The notes below the pieces were generated by a model. It saw only the letters and a list, made by a program, of their open reading frames with translations. It was not told the origin of the DNA and made no database searches. From contig JALSHZ010000110.1 of assembly GCA_026981985.1 (NCBI GenBank), forward strand, positions 1 through 50,808: a stretch of 50,808 nucleotides of DNA, given 5' to 3'. Position numbers and translations under genes: made by a program. Shown one piece after another: positions 42,039 through 50,800 of this stretch. Source of the stretch: Gammaproteobacteria bacterium. Its GTDB lineage: Bacteria; Pseudomonadota; Gammaproteobacteria; UWMA-0217. Every line of letters starts with the position of its first letter. The first letter of the stretch is position 1.

Positions 42039-42935
42039 ATGAGTGTCTTTTCAGAACTGATAGCACAACAGCCGGGAGAGCAAGTGCCTGCCGATACCGA
42101 TGATGTCAATGACATCATGGGGGTAACCACTGACCGCAGCCAACGTCGGGCGCAAGCCATGCGAAACCGGGCGGCTATGCCACAGCCTGTTTCAGTGCCG
42201 ACGCTGCGGCTCAATCTTGAGCGCCTGGCGCGTCTGGGCATGGTGACACCGGGGCTGGAAAATGCACGTGTTGTCGAAGAGTATCGCTATATCAAGCGTG
42301 CACTGCTTTCGAGTGTTTTCGATGCTGGGAGTGATGTGGTGCATCCCAATGTCATCGTCGTGACCAGCAGCCTCCCGGGTGAGGGTAAAACCTTCAATGC
42401 GATCAACCTGGCGTTGAGCGTCTCGATGGAACGTGATCATCACGTACTCCTGGTCGATGGTGATATCGAGCGTGCAGGATTGTCGCGAACGCTGGGCGTT
42501 TCGAAACGCGCCGGGCTGTCGAATTATCTGCTCGATGACCGAAACTCGTTGATGGACACCATGTTCAAAGTGGACGGGGTCGATCGCCTGCGGGTGCTGC
42601 CCGCCGGCCCGTTGCGCCACGACGCTTCCGAACTGCTGGCCTGTAGTCGGATGAAGGCGTTTGTCGAAGAAACCGCCAGCCGCTATGCCGACCGTCTTGT
42701 CATTATCGATTCCTCACCGTTGTTGGCGAGTTCGGCGGCGCGGGTATTGGCTGAATTGGCTGGTCAAGTCATCGTGATCGTTGCCGCCGATGAGACATCG
42801 ATGAGCAGTGTCGATGAGTCGTTGAAAAATATCCCTGAAGACAAGCCGGTTCGGCTGATTCTGAACAAGACGAAAAAATCCGATCGTGATAACGAGTATC
42901 GCTACGGTTACTACAAACCGAGTGAAGGAAGCTGA
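42039..42935 (+). CDS. Tyrosine autokinase of polysaccharide synthesis
   Basis: This 298-residue cytosolic BY-kinase has Walker A TSSLPGEGKT near 109-118, Walker A' HVLLVDGDIERAGLSRTLG near 133-151 and Walker B LVIIDSSPLL near 218. The C-terminus carries a tyrosine cluster (EYRYGYYKP), the usual autophosphorylation site. It cycles between phosphorylated and unphosphorylated states to control the chain-length protein encoded just upstream. Wzc proteins of Enterobacteria fuse the two parts; here they are split, as in XrtA/PEP-CTERM-type loci. It lies 12 bases before a glycosyltransferase, so it is probably in the same operon. Confidence 0.92.
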   Translation: MSVFSELIAQQPGEQVPADTDDVNDIMGVTTDRSQRRAQAMRNRAAMPQPVSVPTLRLNLERLARLGMVTPGLENARVVEEYRYIKRALLSSVFDAGSDVVHPNVIVVTSSLPGEGKTFNAINLALSVSMERDHHVLLVDGDIERAGLSRTLGVSKRAGLSNYLLDDRNSLMDTMFKVDGVDRLRVLPAGPLRHDASELLACSRMKAFVEETASRYADRLVIIDSSPLLASSAARVLAELAGQVIVIVAADETSMSSVDESLKNIPEDKPVRLILNKTKKSDRDNEYRYGYYKPSEGS

Positions 42936-42947
42936 GGCAAGGGTATC

Positions 42948-44081
42948 GTGGCATTGCTGTTTTGGATTGCATTGGGGGCCGTTGGCTATACCTATGTGGG
43001 ATATCCGCTTGGGTTGATGCTGCTGGCGAGGCTGAAAGCCAAGGGCACGCAAGTCGCGGCTGCGAATGATGCGCAGCCGCCGGTAACCGTCGTGATCGCC
43101 GCCTGGAACGAAGCAGCAAATCTGCCGCGAAAGATACGGTCAATCAATGCTTCCGACTATTCGGGAGATGTTCACATCATTGTTGCTTCCGATGGTTCGG
43201 ATGATGATACCGAGAAGGTGATCGGCGATTTCCCGAATGTGACACTCATTTCACTGCCAACCCGTCAGGGCAAGCCATCGGCGCTGAATGCTGCAATGGC
43301 CCAGGTGAAGACTGCGCATGTCGTATTTACCGATGCGCGCCAGACGCTAAAGCGCGATGCGATTGCACGCCTCATTCGCAGGTTACAGGATGAGCGTGTG
43401 GGTGCAGTGAGCGGCGAACTGGTGCAGATTGCGGCCGACAGCCAGGAAAGCGTCTCTGTGGGTCTTTACTGGAAATATGAGAAATGGATCAGACAAAATG
43501 AGTCGCTCGTCCATTCGGTACCGGGGGTGAGCGGCGCTTTGTATGCGATTCGTACCGAGGACTTCAGCCCACTACCCAGCGACACGATCCTCGATGATTT
43601 TGAGGTACCAATAGGTATCCTGCGAAAAGGGAAACAGATCAAATTCGAGAGCGGGGCAATCATGTACGATCAGGTGGAAGCTGATTCCGCCGCTGAACAG
43701 CGCCGCAAGATTCGAACTTTGCTCGGGAACTACCAGTCGTTTCGCCGCAACCTGTGGCTTTTCCATCCACGGCAAAACCCGATTTGGCTACAGTTCATGT
43801 CGCACAAAGTTTTGCGTCTGGTGGTGCCGTACTGGATGGTGGCGTTGCTGGTGACACCATTGTTTCTGCAAGGCATCTTCTACCAGCTCTTCCTGCTGAC
43901 CGAAGGCGGGTTCTATCTGGCTGTACTAGTGGCAAAAGTCATCCCGGCAAGCCGTGGAAATCGCTTGATTGGTTTCTGTAATGTGTTCTGGGATATGAAC
44001 CTGTCGGCTGTTATTGCATTGAAACGCTATCTGACCAATGAGATCGATGTCAGATGGCAGAAACGGCCGGTCGGAACATGA
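42948..44081 (+). CDS. Membrane family 2 glycosyltransferase
   Basis: This is a 377-residue enzyme starting with GTG at 42948 after AAGGG. A short N-terminal helix (LLFWIALGAVGYTYVGYPLG) is followed by a GT2 catalytic domain: PPVTVVIAAWNEAANL, VASDGSDDDTEKVI, HVVFTDARQTLKRDAI (the DxD-like metal site reads TDAR), and a later ILDDFEVPIGILRKG acidic motif. Hydrophobic segments near the C-terminus anchor it to the inner membrane. It would add a sugar from a nucleotide donor or extend a polymer processively. The following polymerase frame overlaps its end, so expression may be coupled. Confidence 0.88.
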   Translation: MALLFWIALGAVGYTYVGYPLGLMLLARLKAKGTQVAAANDAQPPVTVVIAAWNEAANLPRKIRSINASDYSGDVHIIVASDGSDDDTEKVIGDFPNVTLISLPTRQGKPSALNAAMAQVKTAHVVFTDARQTLKRDAIARLIRRLQDERVGAVSGELVQIAADSQESVSVGLYWKYEKWIRQNESLVHSVPGVSGALYAIRTEDFSPLPSDTILDDFEVPIGILRKGKQIKFESGAIMYDQVEADSAAEQRRKIRTLLGNYQSFRRNLWLFHPRQNPIWLQFMSHKVLRLVVPYWMVALLVTPLFLQGIFYQLFLLTEGGFYLAVLVAKVIPASRGNRLIGFCNVFWDMNLSAVIALKRYLTNEIDVRWQKRPVGT

Positions 44082-45459
44082 TTGTGTCCACCTTTATTCA
44101 CGTAAAACAACAATAAAAAAAGTCGTGTCATTTATCGTGCTTGGGCTAGCCGCCTTTCTCATTGTTATGTCGCCGCAGATGTTGATCGCGATCAATTTGC
44201 TGCTGGTGGTATTGCGTCCTCAGGAATTTTTGCTGCCTGCTGGCACCGGCGGTATCGTCATGTTGATGTTGAGTGCTGCCGCGGTTGCCTGGATTATCGG
44301 CAAGAAAAAGGATCTCTCGTATCCGCAGCTAACGCTACTGACCGGGTTTTTTCTGGCATTGCCACTCAGTTCGATTTTTAGTGGCAATGGTGGTGAGGCA
44401 TCAACGGCCTTGAGTGAATTCTTTCCTGCCTGGCTGCTGTTTCTGGTGATCAGCAGCTCGATCGAAACCCTGGAGCAGCTGCGCAGGTTCGTTTACCTTC
44501 TTGTGTTTTTGACGTTTTTGATTGCTGTGCACTCAATAGAGCAATACTATTCCGATACGGCCTGGGCAGGCGCCGAGATATTGATAGAAAATGGTGTTCG
44601 CCGGGTGCGCTATCTGGGGATATTTCACGATCCGAACGACTTGGGGATCCTGTTTGTTTGCTCGCTGCCGCTGGCCTACTATGGCGCAAGAGAGTTTCGT
44701 CAATCGGTCGTCAGCTTCCTGTTTCTTGCGGCGGCGCTAGTCATCGTCTATGCACTCTATTTGACAAAATCACGCGGCGGGATGCTTTCTCTTGGGTTCG
44801 TGCTGATGCTGGCACTTTGGCGGCATTTTGATTTCTTGAAGGCAGCGATAGTCACTGGCGTACTTGCCGTGGTCGGCGCGGGTTTGCAGTTGCGCAAGGA
44901 GTCGATCGGTGGGGGCGATCAGTCCTCGCTTGACCGTATCGATGGGTGGGGTCTGGGGATGGAGCTGTTTCAGTCCAACCCGCTGTTTGGTATCGGTTAT
45001 AACCACTATATGGATTATTACTACCTGACGGCACATAACTCCCTGGTGTTGGCCTTGTCAGAAACCGGACTTGTTGGCTACATCTTCTGGGTCTCTTTTT
45101 TTATTGTGCTGATGTCCTTGCTGCTGAAGGTGAGTTTGAAACCTGAAGGTCTGAAACTTAAAGAAAGTGAACCCTGGGACAGCCTCGAACCAGCACAGCA
45201 AATCAACTGGATATTCTTTCTGTCGCTGGCGGGATATCTGTTTGGTTCCTTTTTCCTGAGCCAGACGTATACGATCTTTCTGTTTCTGTTGTCCGCGTTT
45301 GCTACGGCAGCGTGGCTGATTGCCTACCGGCAGTATAACCCCGGTGAAGATGATGCTTCGGCTGCATGGTCGATCGTCCCGATATCCATGGCAGCCGCTG
45401 CCGGGAGCATCGTCGTACTCTGGCTGCTGATTCATATATTGATCAAGATCTCTTATTAG
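44038..45459 (+). CDS. O-antigen ligase/polymerase family protein (Wzy type)
   Basis: The product is about 473 residues from ATG 44038. A later start, such as GTG 44125 (VSFIVLGLAA), would remove a polar leader that overlaps the preceding gene, so the N-terminus is uncertain. The protein has ten or more membrane helices. It carries the Wzy_C signature LYLTKSRGGMLSLGFVLMLA and, in the long periplasmic loop region, GIGYNHYMDYYYLTAHNSLV followed by LALSETGLVGYIFW. It joins repeat units into polymer, or attaches glycan to an acceptor, at the periplasmic face. It is followed directly by a flippase gene, making a Wzx/Wzy pathway the likely route. Confidence 0.85.
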   Translation: MRSMSDGRNGRSEHDCVHLYSRKTTIKKVVSFIVLGLAAFLIVMSPQMLIAINLLLVVLRPQEFLLPAGTGGIVMLMLSAAAVAWIIGKKKDLSYPQLTLLTGFFLALPLSSIFSGNGGEASTALSEFFPAWLLFLVISSSIETLEQLRRFVYLLVFLTFLIAVHSIEQYYSDTAWAGAEILIENGVRRVRYLGIFHDPNDLGILFVCSLPLAYYGAREFRQSVVSFLFLAAALVIVYALYLTKSRGGMLSLGFVLMLALWRHFDFLKAAIVTGVLAVVGAGLQLRKESIGGGDQSSLDRIDGWGLGMELFQSNPLFGIGYNHYMDYYYLTAHNSLVLALSETGLVGYIFWVSFFIVLMSLLLKVSLKPEGLKLKESEPWDSLEPAQQINWIFFLSLAGYLFGSFFLSQTYTIFLFLLSAFATAAWLIAYRQYNPGEDDASAAWSIVPISMAAAAGSIVVLWLLIHILIKISY

Positions 45460-45468
45460 GATTAAAGA

Positions 45469-46977
45469 ATGAGCAACCGCAAAAAACTCATCGACAATAC
45501 CTTTTTCTACGGCTTGTCATCGTATCTGGAGTACTTCCTTGGTCTGGTGATTACCACCATCATCGCGCGCTCTCTTGGCGCCGAGCAGTATGGTGTCTAC
45601 AGCTTTGTCCTGTGGCTTTCGGCATTTGGTGTTGCCTTGCTGTCGGATGGGTTGGGGATCACGGCGATTCGTTTTCTGGCGGAGCAGCGTGGCAGTGGCA
45701 GGGAGGCGGCTGTCAGGCCGCTCGTTCGGCACCTGCTTCGTCTGTTGATACTGGCCACGATACCGGTGATCTTGCTACTGATTGCTGTTTATGCGGTGAC
45801 GGCTGATGAGCAGATGCGGGGTTATTACTGGCTGGGGTTATTTGTTGTTGCGGCCTTTGTGCCCAAGGCGATCAATCTGTTTTATGTCAATGTGGCCAAA
45901 GGCATTGAGGAGTACAGCACGCAGTTCCATATCAACCTGCTGGTCAACCCCTTCAATCTGGTGGCGGTCACGACAGTCGCACTATTGGGTGGTGGTGTGG
46001 TCGAATTCGTGTTTGCGTATCTGTTGGTGTCACTCGTCTATGCAATCGTTTCCTGGAAACTGGTGTCGGCCCGTTTGCGTGATTACCCGGAGGGCGGCGG
46101 GTTTCAGGAACAGGATGAAGCGGCGAAGGTCAGGCGTAGCGTGAAGCTGATGACATTGGCGCTGTTTCTTGGCTTCATCGTCGAAAAGCAGCTTGAGGTC
46201 TTTGTCCTCAATTACTACGGGATGCCGCTCGATGCAGGACTGTACAACGCAGGCTTTATCCTGGGCGTTAGTGCCATGGGGCTCGTGCCGGGGGTGTTGA
46301 GTGGCATTATTCTGCCGGTTATGGCCAGGGCAGGTGCAACCGGAATGGATGCGCAGGCTGAAAAATACCGGGAGTTTTCGCGCTATCTTGTTTTGCTGGC
46401 GGTCCCATTGGTGTGCTATGGGGTCGCTTTGTCTCGTGAAATCATTGAGCTGGTGTTTGGCAGCGAATTCTCCAGGTCGGCGGTTGCGTTTGCCGTCGTG
46501 CTGGTGGCATCGGGTGTGACGGTGGTCGTGTATAGTGCAAACAGCGTACTCATGACACGGGACATGCAGGACAAGGTGCTACGCGGGGTCGCGATTGGCG
46601 CAGTCATCAATATCGTGATCGACTTTATCGCCATTCCACGCTATGGCATGTGGGGTGCGCTGGCCGGCTTCGTCATCACGTTGTTGTTCATTTCCAGTTA
46701 CAACACACGGCTGGCTTCCCGGCGCCTTGATACCAGTCTGGAGTGGCTCTACTACCTCAAGGTTCTGCTTGTTGGTGTGATTGCGGCCGTTCCATTCGTG
46801 CTGGTGAAAACGGCGTTCCCTGCGGTGGTATCCATTTTCGTGGGCGGTAGCATCTACATAGCCCTGTTTCTTGTCGGTCTGTGGCTAAGCGGATTGTTGC
46901 GTGAGCAGGACCGGGCAGTTCTTCATCTACTGTCTAGACGAATTCCCGGCATCAAGCGGGTGGTGATGACATCATGA
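45469..46977 (+). CDS. wzx: Wzx-type polysaccharide flippase
   Basis: The product is a 502-residue membrane protein with about 12-14 helices. It opens with KLIDNTFFYGLSSYLEYFLG and ARSLGAEQYGVYSFVLWLSA, the usual start of PST/MOP-family flippases, and keeps even helix spacing to the end. It turns lipid-linked repeat units across the inner membrane for polymerisation. The start at 45469 has AGGATTAAAGA upstream, and the gene follows the polymerase by 9 bases. Polar segments between helices are short, as is usual. The family is secure; the repeat-unit specificity is not visible. Confidence 0.92.
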   Translation: MSNRKKLIDNTFFYGLSSYLEYFLGLVITTIIARSLGAEQYGVYSFVLWLSAFGVALLSDGLGITAIRFLAEQRGSGREAAVRPLVRHLLRLLILATIPVILLLIAVYAVTADEQMRGYYWLGLFVVAAFVPKAINLFYVNVAKGIEEYSTQFHINLLVNPFNLVAVTTVALLGGGVVEFVFAYLLVSLVYAIVSWKLVSARLRDYPEGGGFQEQDEAAKVRRSVKLMTLALFLGFIVEKQLEVFVLNYYGMPLDAGLYNAGFILGVSAMGLVPGVLSGIILPVMARAGATGMDAQAEKYREFSRYLVLLAVPLVCYGVALSREIIELVFGSEFSRSAVAFAVVLVASGVTVVVYSANSVLMTRDMQDKVLRGVAIGAVINIVIDFIAIPRYGMWGALAGFVITLLFISSYNTRLASRRLDTSLEWLYYLKVLLVGVIAAVPFVLVKTAFPAVVSIFVGGSIYIALFLVGLWLSGLLREQDRAVLHLLSRRIPGIKRVVMTS

Positions 46978-47002
46978 AGAAAATTACATACGGTGGTCTG
47001 GC

Positions 47003-48181
47003 ATGATGGTTTTTGGAGTTGTCATTGGTTTGACGATCAGCGTCGCTCTTTTGCTGATTGAAATTCGGCGGAAGAATATTCACCAATGGTTTATTCCCTG
47101 GCTCAAGCGAAAACGCGTCCGCCCACAGGATGGGAGGACCATCCACGTGATGTTCGCCTTCACCGATCATTTCGAACCACAATGGGCATCGCCAGATCGT
47201 CAAACGGAGGATGCCCGGGTGTCGATATGGGCTGAAAAGTATCCGCCTTTGGCCAGTCGATACAAAGATGCAGATGGCCGTTCTCCGGTTCACAGTTTTT
47301 TCTATCCGGAAGAAGAGTATCGGCCTGAACATCTGGAAAAAATCGAGGGTCTCTGTAACCAGGGTCTCGGAGAAATCGAAATCCATCTGCATCATCATGA
47401 TGACACCGAAGAAAACTTTCGCCATTTGATGTCGGGCTTCATTGAGCGCCTGCATCGCGATCATGGCGCACTCGCGTGCGACCCTGACTCAGGCAAGCCG
47501 GTCTTTTCGTTTATTCATGGTAATTGGGCGCTCGACAATGCGCACCCGGACGGGCATTTCTGCGGAATCAACAATGAAATAACAATCCTGCGCGAGCTTG
47601 GCTGCTACGCGGATATGACGATGCCATGCGCCCCCGACCCCTGTCAGACGACGACGATCAACAGTATCTACTATGCCAAGGATGATCCGCATGGCTGCAA
47701 ATCCCATGACAGTGGCCAGCCGGTCCGTGTGGGTGGCAAGCCCTGGGGCGATCTGATGTGCATCCAGGGGCCGCTGGGCTTCAATATTCGCAATCGCAAG
47801 CTGGGTATTCTGCCGAGAATCGAGAATGCGGATGTCAGTCTGTCGGCAAAACCCACCCCCGACAGGGTGGATCTTTGGGTCGATACCGCCGTGCATGTCG
47901 AGGGCAAGCCGGAGTGGCGGTTCATCAAGGTTCATGGTCACTGTGCTCAGGATCATGATGCGCACTATCTGCTGGAGGAAGGTGGGCTTGAACAGATGTT
48001 CGACTACCTCGACAAGCGCTATAACGACGGCGAAAACTATCAGCTCCATTACGTTTCAGCACGAGAGATGTATAACATCGTCAAGGCGGCGGAAGCGGGT
48101 GAAACGGGCAACCCGGGTGACTATCGTGACTATGTGTTGCCACGGCCGGCCAATCTGTTTCGGCAGACGGTTCGGGCATGA
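47003..48181 (+). CDS. Membrane-anchored polysaccharide deacetylase-like protein
   Basis: This is a 392-residue protein with one N-terminal helix (VFGVVIGLTISVALLLIEI) and the rest soluble. FAFTDHFEPQW near residue 51 takes the place of the T-F-D-D catalytic motif of NodB-type deacetylases. LGEIEIHLHHHDDTEENF near 123 resembles the H-x-x-x-H zinc motif. A later FIHGNWALDNAHPDG and IKVHGHC could be the remaining active-site segments. The metal triad is therefore plausible but rearranged relative to classical members. It may remove acetyl groups from the polymer, or it may be an inactive relative. It overlaps the next gene by ATGA, so the two are co-translated. Confidence 0.72.
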   Translation: MMVFGVVIGLTISVALLLIEIRRKNIHQWFIPWLKRKRVRPQDGRTIHVMFAFTDHFEPQWASPDRQTEDARVSIWAEKYPPLASRYKDADGRSPVHSFFYPEEEYRPEHLEKIEGLCNQGLGEIEIHLHHHDDTEENFRHLMSGFIERLHRDHGALACDPDSGKPVFSFIHGNWALDNAHPDGHFCGINNEITILRELGCYADMTMPCAPDPCQTTTINSIYYAKDDPHGCKSHDSGQPVRVGGKPWGDLMCIQGPLGFNIRNRKLGILPRIENADVSLSAKPTPDRVDLWVDTAVHVEGKPEWRFIKVHGHCAQDHDAHYLLEEGGLEQMFDYLDKRYNDGENYQLHYVSAREMYNIVKAAEAGETGNPGDYRDYVLPRPANLFRQTVRA

Positions 48182-49308
48182 CGGCGCGGGTGAAGCCGAG
48201 GGTGTTGAACCTGATCGACACCTATCATGTCGGTGGTGCAGGGAAGGTGCTATTGCAGTTTTTGGAGCAGTGTGATGATCGTGTTGCATGTACGCTCGGT
48301 AGTTTCCGCTATCGCAACCCGCCGAGTACCGAGTTCATCGATGTTGCGAGGAAAAAAGGCTTTGATCTTGCGTTGTTCGATCAACGTTTCAATTTCGATC
48401 CAGCACCGTTGTGGCAAGTCTACCGGCTGTTCAAAAGCGGCGATTTTAATATCATCGAAACACATGGTTACAAGGGTCACCTGATTGCCTGGATGCTGCG
48501 TAAGCTGTTACCGATCCGCTGGATCGGGATGACGCATGGTTGGACCGATGAAAATGCCAAAATACGTTTTTACAACCGCCTCGAGCGGAGCCTGCTGAAG
48601 TCGGCCGACCATGTCATTACGGTATCGCCTCAGCTCGCGGATACAATGTGCGCGGTACGGGGTGGAGACAATGGGGTTTCACTGGTGTTGAATGCCGTCG
48701 ATCCGGACTCATTGCAGGGACAAGGGCTGGCTGAAGAGATTCGCAAGGGGCAATTCGGTGACATTGCGAACGGCGTGCTGCTTGGGAGTTTTGGGCGACT
48801 CAGCCCGGAAAAAGGGCATCGCTTTCTGCTCGAAGCGCTGGCCAGGATCGATAACTCTGTGCCTGTGTCATTACTTCTCGTTGGTGATGGCCCAGAGAGG
48901 GAGAATCTGCAACAACTCGCTGAGCGCCTGGGTATCGCCGGACGTGTGTCGTTTGTTGGCCAGAAACAGAACATGCGTGACTATTACGACGCCATCGATC
49001 TTTTCGTGCTGCCGTCACTGTCGGAGGGGCTTCCGTTTGTCGTACTGGAAGCGATGCTTTCGGGTAAGCCGGTACTTGCCTCACGCGTTGGTGCGCTTTC
49101 TGAAGTGATCGAGGAGGGCAATAATGGCTGGATGGTGCCGGCTGGCAAGGCAGACCTGCTGGCAGCAGCGCTGGGCTCATTACTGAAGGACCGGCACAGG
49201 CTCGAAAGCGTGGGTAACAAGGCGCGACAAATGCTGTTTCCCAAATTCTCGCCCCGGCGCCAGGCCGACGAAGTGATCAGGATCTATCAGGAGGTGCTCG
49301 GTGTCTGA
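48178..49308 (+). CDS. Family 4 glycosyltransferase
   Basis: The product is a 376-residue GT-B glycosyltransferase. The N-terminus has NLIDTYHVGGAGKVLLQFLE, a typical acceptor loop, and the C-terminal half contains GSFGRLSPEKGHRFLLEALA and LPSLSEGLPFVVLEAMLSGK near residues 278-297 with the E-x7-E pair of retaining GT4 enzymes. It adds one sugar to the repeat unit in the cytosol. ATGA overlap ties it to the deacetylase-like gene, and its own end overlaps the following gene by 8 bases. The order suggests that this trio was kept as a late-acting block. Confidence 0.92.
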   Translation: MTARVKPRVLNLIDTYHVGGAGKVLLQFLEQCDDRVACTLGSFRYRNPPSTEFIDVARKKGFDLALFDQRFNFDPAPLWQVYRLFKSGDFNIIETHGYKGHLIAWMLRKLLPIRWIGMTHGWTDENAKIRFYNRLERSLLKSADHVITVSPQLADTMCAVRGGDNGVSLVLNAVDPDSLQGQGLAEEIRKGQFGDIANGVLLGSFGRLSPEKGHRFLLEALARIDNSVPVSLLLVGDGPERENLQQLAERLGIAGRVSFVGQKQNMRDYYDAIDLFVLPSLSEGLPFVVLEAMLSGKPVLASRVGALSEVIEEGNNGWMVPAGKADLLAAALGSLLKDRHRLESVGNKARQMLFPKFSPRRQADEVIRIYQEVLGV

Positions 49309-50230
49309 GGAGACGCGTCCGGTTGTTTGTATGCTTGCACACAATGAGGAAGCGAATATCGAGAGCACGGTTCGTCGTATCATAGCAGGCAATCGTGACA
49401 AGGCGCCCCGTGTTCGCGTCTATGCCAATGGCTGTACCGACAACACCCACGAGGTGGTCAGGCGATTGGCGCAGCGCTACCCCGAGGTGGCGCTGGTTAG
49501 CCTTGATCGAGCATCGAAACCCAATGCCTGGAACGTCGCGTTTCATGATAATGACGATGAGATTCTGATATTTGCTGATGCCGATGTGAGCCCGGATGAT
49601 GGCGCAGTGGCCTCCATTTACCACGCATTCGATTCTCAGCCACAAGCAGAGATTGTCTGCTGCCAGTCATGGCCGGATTTTCGGAACAGCAACTGGCAAC
49701 AAAAGATGACCGGTTTCATGCAGATTCCGGTAAAACAGGATTTTCTCATTGGCCATTTTTATGCTATTCGGCGTAACGCTTTTCTGCGCTATTTTCAGGC
49801 CGCTGGATTGCGCGGCCTGCCGGATGGGATTGCCGGCGATGACGCGTTTATCGATCAGCTCGTTCCTCGCTCGAGGTTTGTGCTTGCTGATGCCAAGGTG
49901 GGGTATGTACCGCCAGTTTTTACTGACTATTATAAGTATCTGGCACGGATCCGTTGGCAGAACGAACAGATTCGTCAGTTCAATGCGCGCAATGGACAGG
50001 CTGACAGAAGCGCATCGCGCTCGGGGCGTCTGACATCATTGGCAGACAAATTGCAAAATAATGCGGGTGTCGGACGCCTGGCGTTGGGTCTTGTCTCGAC
50101 GCCGCTGCGGTTGGCTTTCAAGACCCTGAATCATGGAAGAATCGAATCAGCCTACCGTCGACTTGGCCCGGTCCAGGCGGATGGTGCCTGGATACTGAGC
50201 AGCGCCACGCGGTCAGAATCGGTGAAGTAA
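49301..50230 (+). CDS. Family 2 glycosyltransferase
   Basis: This is a 309-residue enzyme starting at GTG 49301 inside the end of the previous gene. The catalytic core has RPVVCMLAHNEEANIESTVR, VYANGCTDNTHEVV and LIFADADVSPDDGAVAS near residues 88-103, with the DxD metal site (DAD). A later GIAGDDAFIDQLV supplies the probable base. No membrane helix is seen, so it is soluble or peripheral. It is the last clear gene of the cluster. The downstream 570 bases contain only stem-loop repeats, so the operon probably ends here. Confidence 0.9.
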   Translation: MSEETRPVVCMLAHNEEANIESTVRRIIAGNRDKAPRVRVYANGCTDNTHEVVRRLAQRYPEVALVSLDRASKPNAWNVAFHDNDDEILIFADADVSPDDGAVASIYHAFDSQPQAEIVCCQSWPDFRNSNWQQKMTGFMQIPVKQDFLIGHFYAIRRNAFLRYFQAAGLRGLPDGIAGDDAFIDQLVPRSRFVLADAKVGYVPPVFTDYYKYLARIRWQNEQIRQFNARNGQADRSASRSGRLTSLADKLQNNAGVGRLALGLVSTPLRLAFKTLNHGRIESAYRRLGPVQADGAWILSSATRSESVK

Positions 50231-50370
50231 CTGCTCAGCGCCCCAGCCTGCTGCGCGGGCACACACCGAAAAGTAACGAAATGATACTGCCCCAGCCATT
50301 CAATAGCCACCGGGCCACTTGGTTTGCTTTCCCCTTCACACGCGCCGCTGCCGGGTGCGACTGGAGGGGG

Positions 50371-50424
50371 CAACCGGCCACGGATGGCCGGTTGAAGCTT
50401 GCGCGGCAGGAAGCCGCTCAAGCT
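50371..50424. repeat. Paired stem-loops downstream of the polysaccharide cluster
   Basis: Two adjacent hairpins are visible: CAACCGGCCA with TGGCCGGTTG (50371-50394, perfect 10-bp stem, loop CGGA), then AGCTTG-x-GCGGC with GCCGC-x-CAAGCT (50396-50424, 11 paired bases with one mismatch). No T-run follows either one. They may end the cluster's mRNA or belong to a repeat family that continues to 50808. Confidence 0.55.
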
Positions 50425-50486
50425 GACCCCGGAAGGCGTGCCCGGCAGCGGAATCAAGCGTGTGCTGGGGCGTCCTTGATATACAG

Positions 50487-50660
50487 GGATGTATGAATAC
50501 CGCGATTGCAGGATGCAAGGGAGCGGTGCTTTGGGTTCCGTTTTTTGGACGAGCAAAAAATGGAACTCGCGCTGTGCGAGAATCGGTTGGAAGAATCGTA
50601 GTGTTAAGGTACCAAAGCACTACTCTCTTGCATCCTGCAATCGCAGCATTCTGTACATCC
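50487..50660. repeat. 174-bp palindromic MITE-like element
   Basis: The arms start GGATGTA (50487) and end TACATCC (50660). They contain a perfect 18-bp match (50502-50519 with 50627-50644) and a 9-bp match GTGCTTTGG (50526-50534 with 50612-50620). A nested second hairpin (50535-50547 with 50554-50566, one mismatch) and a third small one (CTCGC/GCGAG, 50566-50580) lie in the centre. No protein is encoded. The structure suggests a MITE or a folded repeat rather than a terminator. Confidence 0.6.
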
Positions 50661-50768
50661 ATTTACATCAATGCCGCCCCAATTCCCCGCTGTCGACTCC
50701 AGGGATGGAGGAGCTAGAGCGACGCAGGATGCCAAAGCCGCTTCCTGCGCTTCTCGGCCCAGCCGGGG

Positions 50769-50800
50769 GTCGGCCGACACGTCCCTTCGTGACGGCCGAC
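50769..50800. repeat. Stem-loop at right edge
   Basis: GTCGGCCGACACG (50769-50781) pairs with CGTGACGGCCGAC (50788-50800) with one mismatch across a 6-base loop. No T-run is visible before the window ends. It continues the run of stem-loops that fills 50371-50808. Confidence 0.5.

Noticed and set aside
50281-50717. Short + strand reading frames (50281-50496, 50460-50717)
   Set aside because: Both run through palindromic repeats, have no ribosome site and show no protein-like composition.
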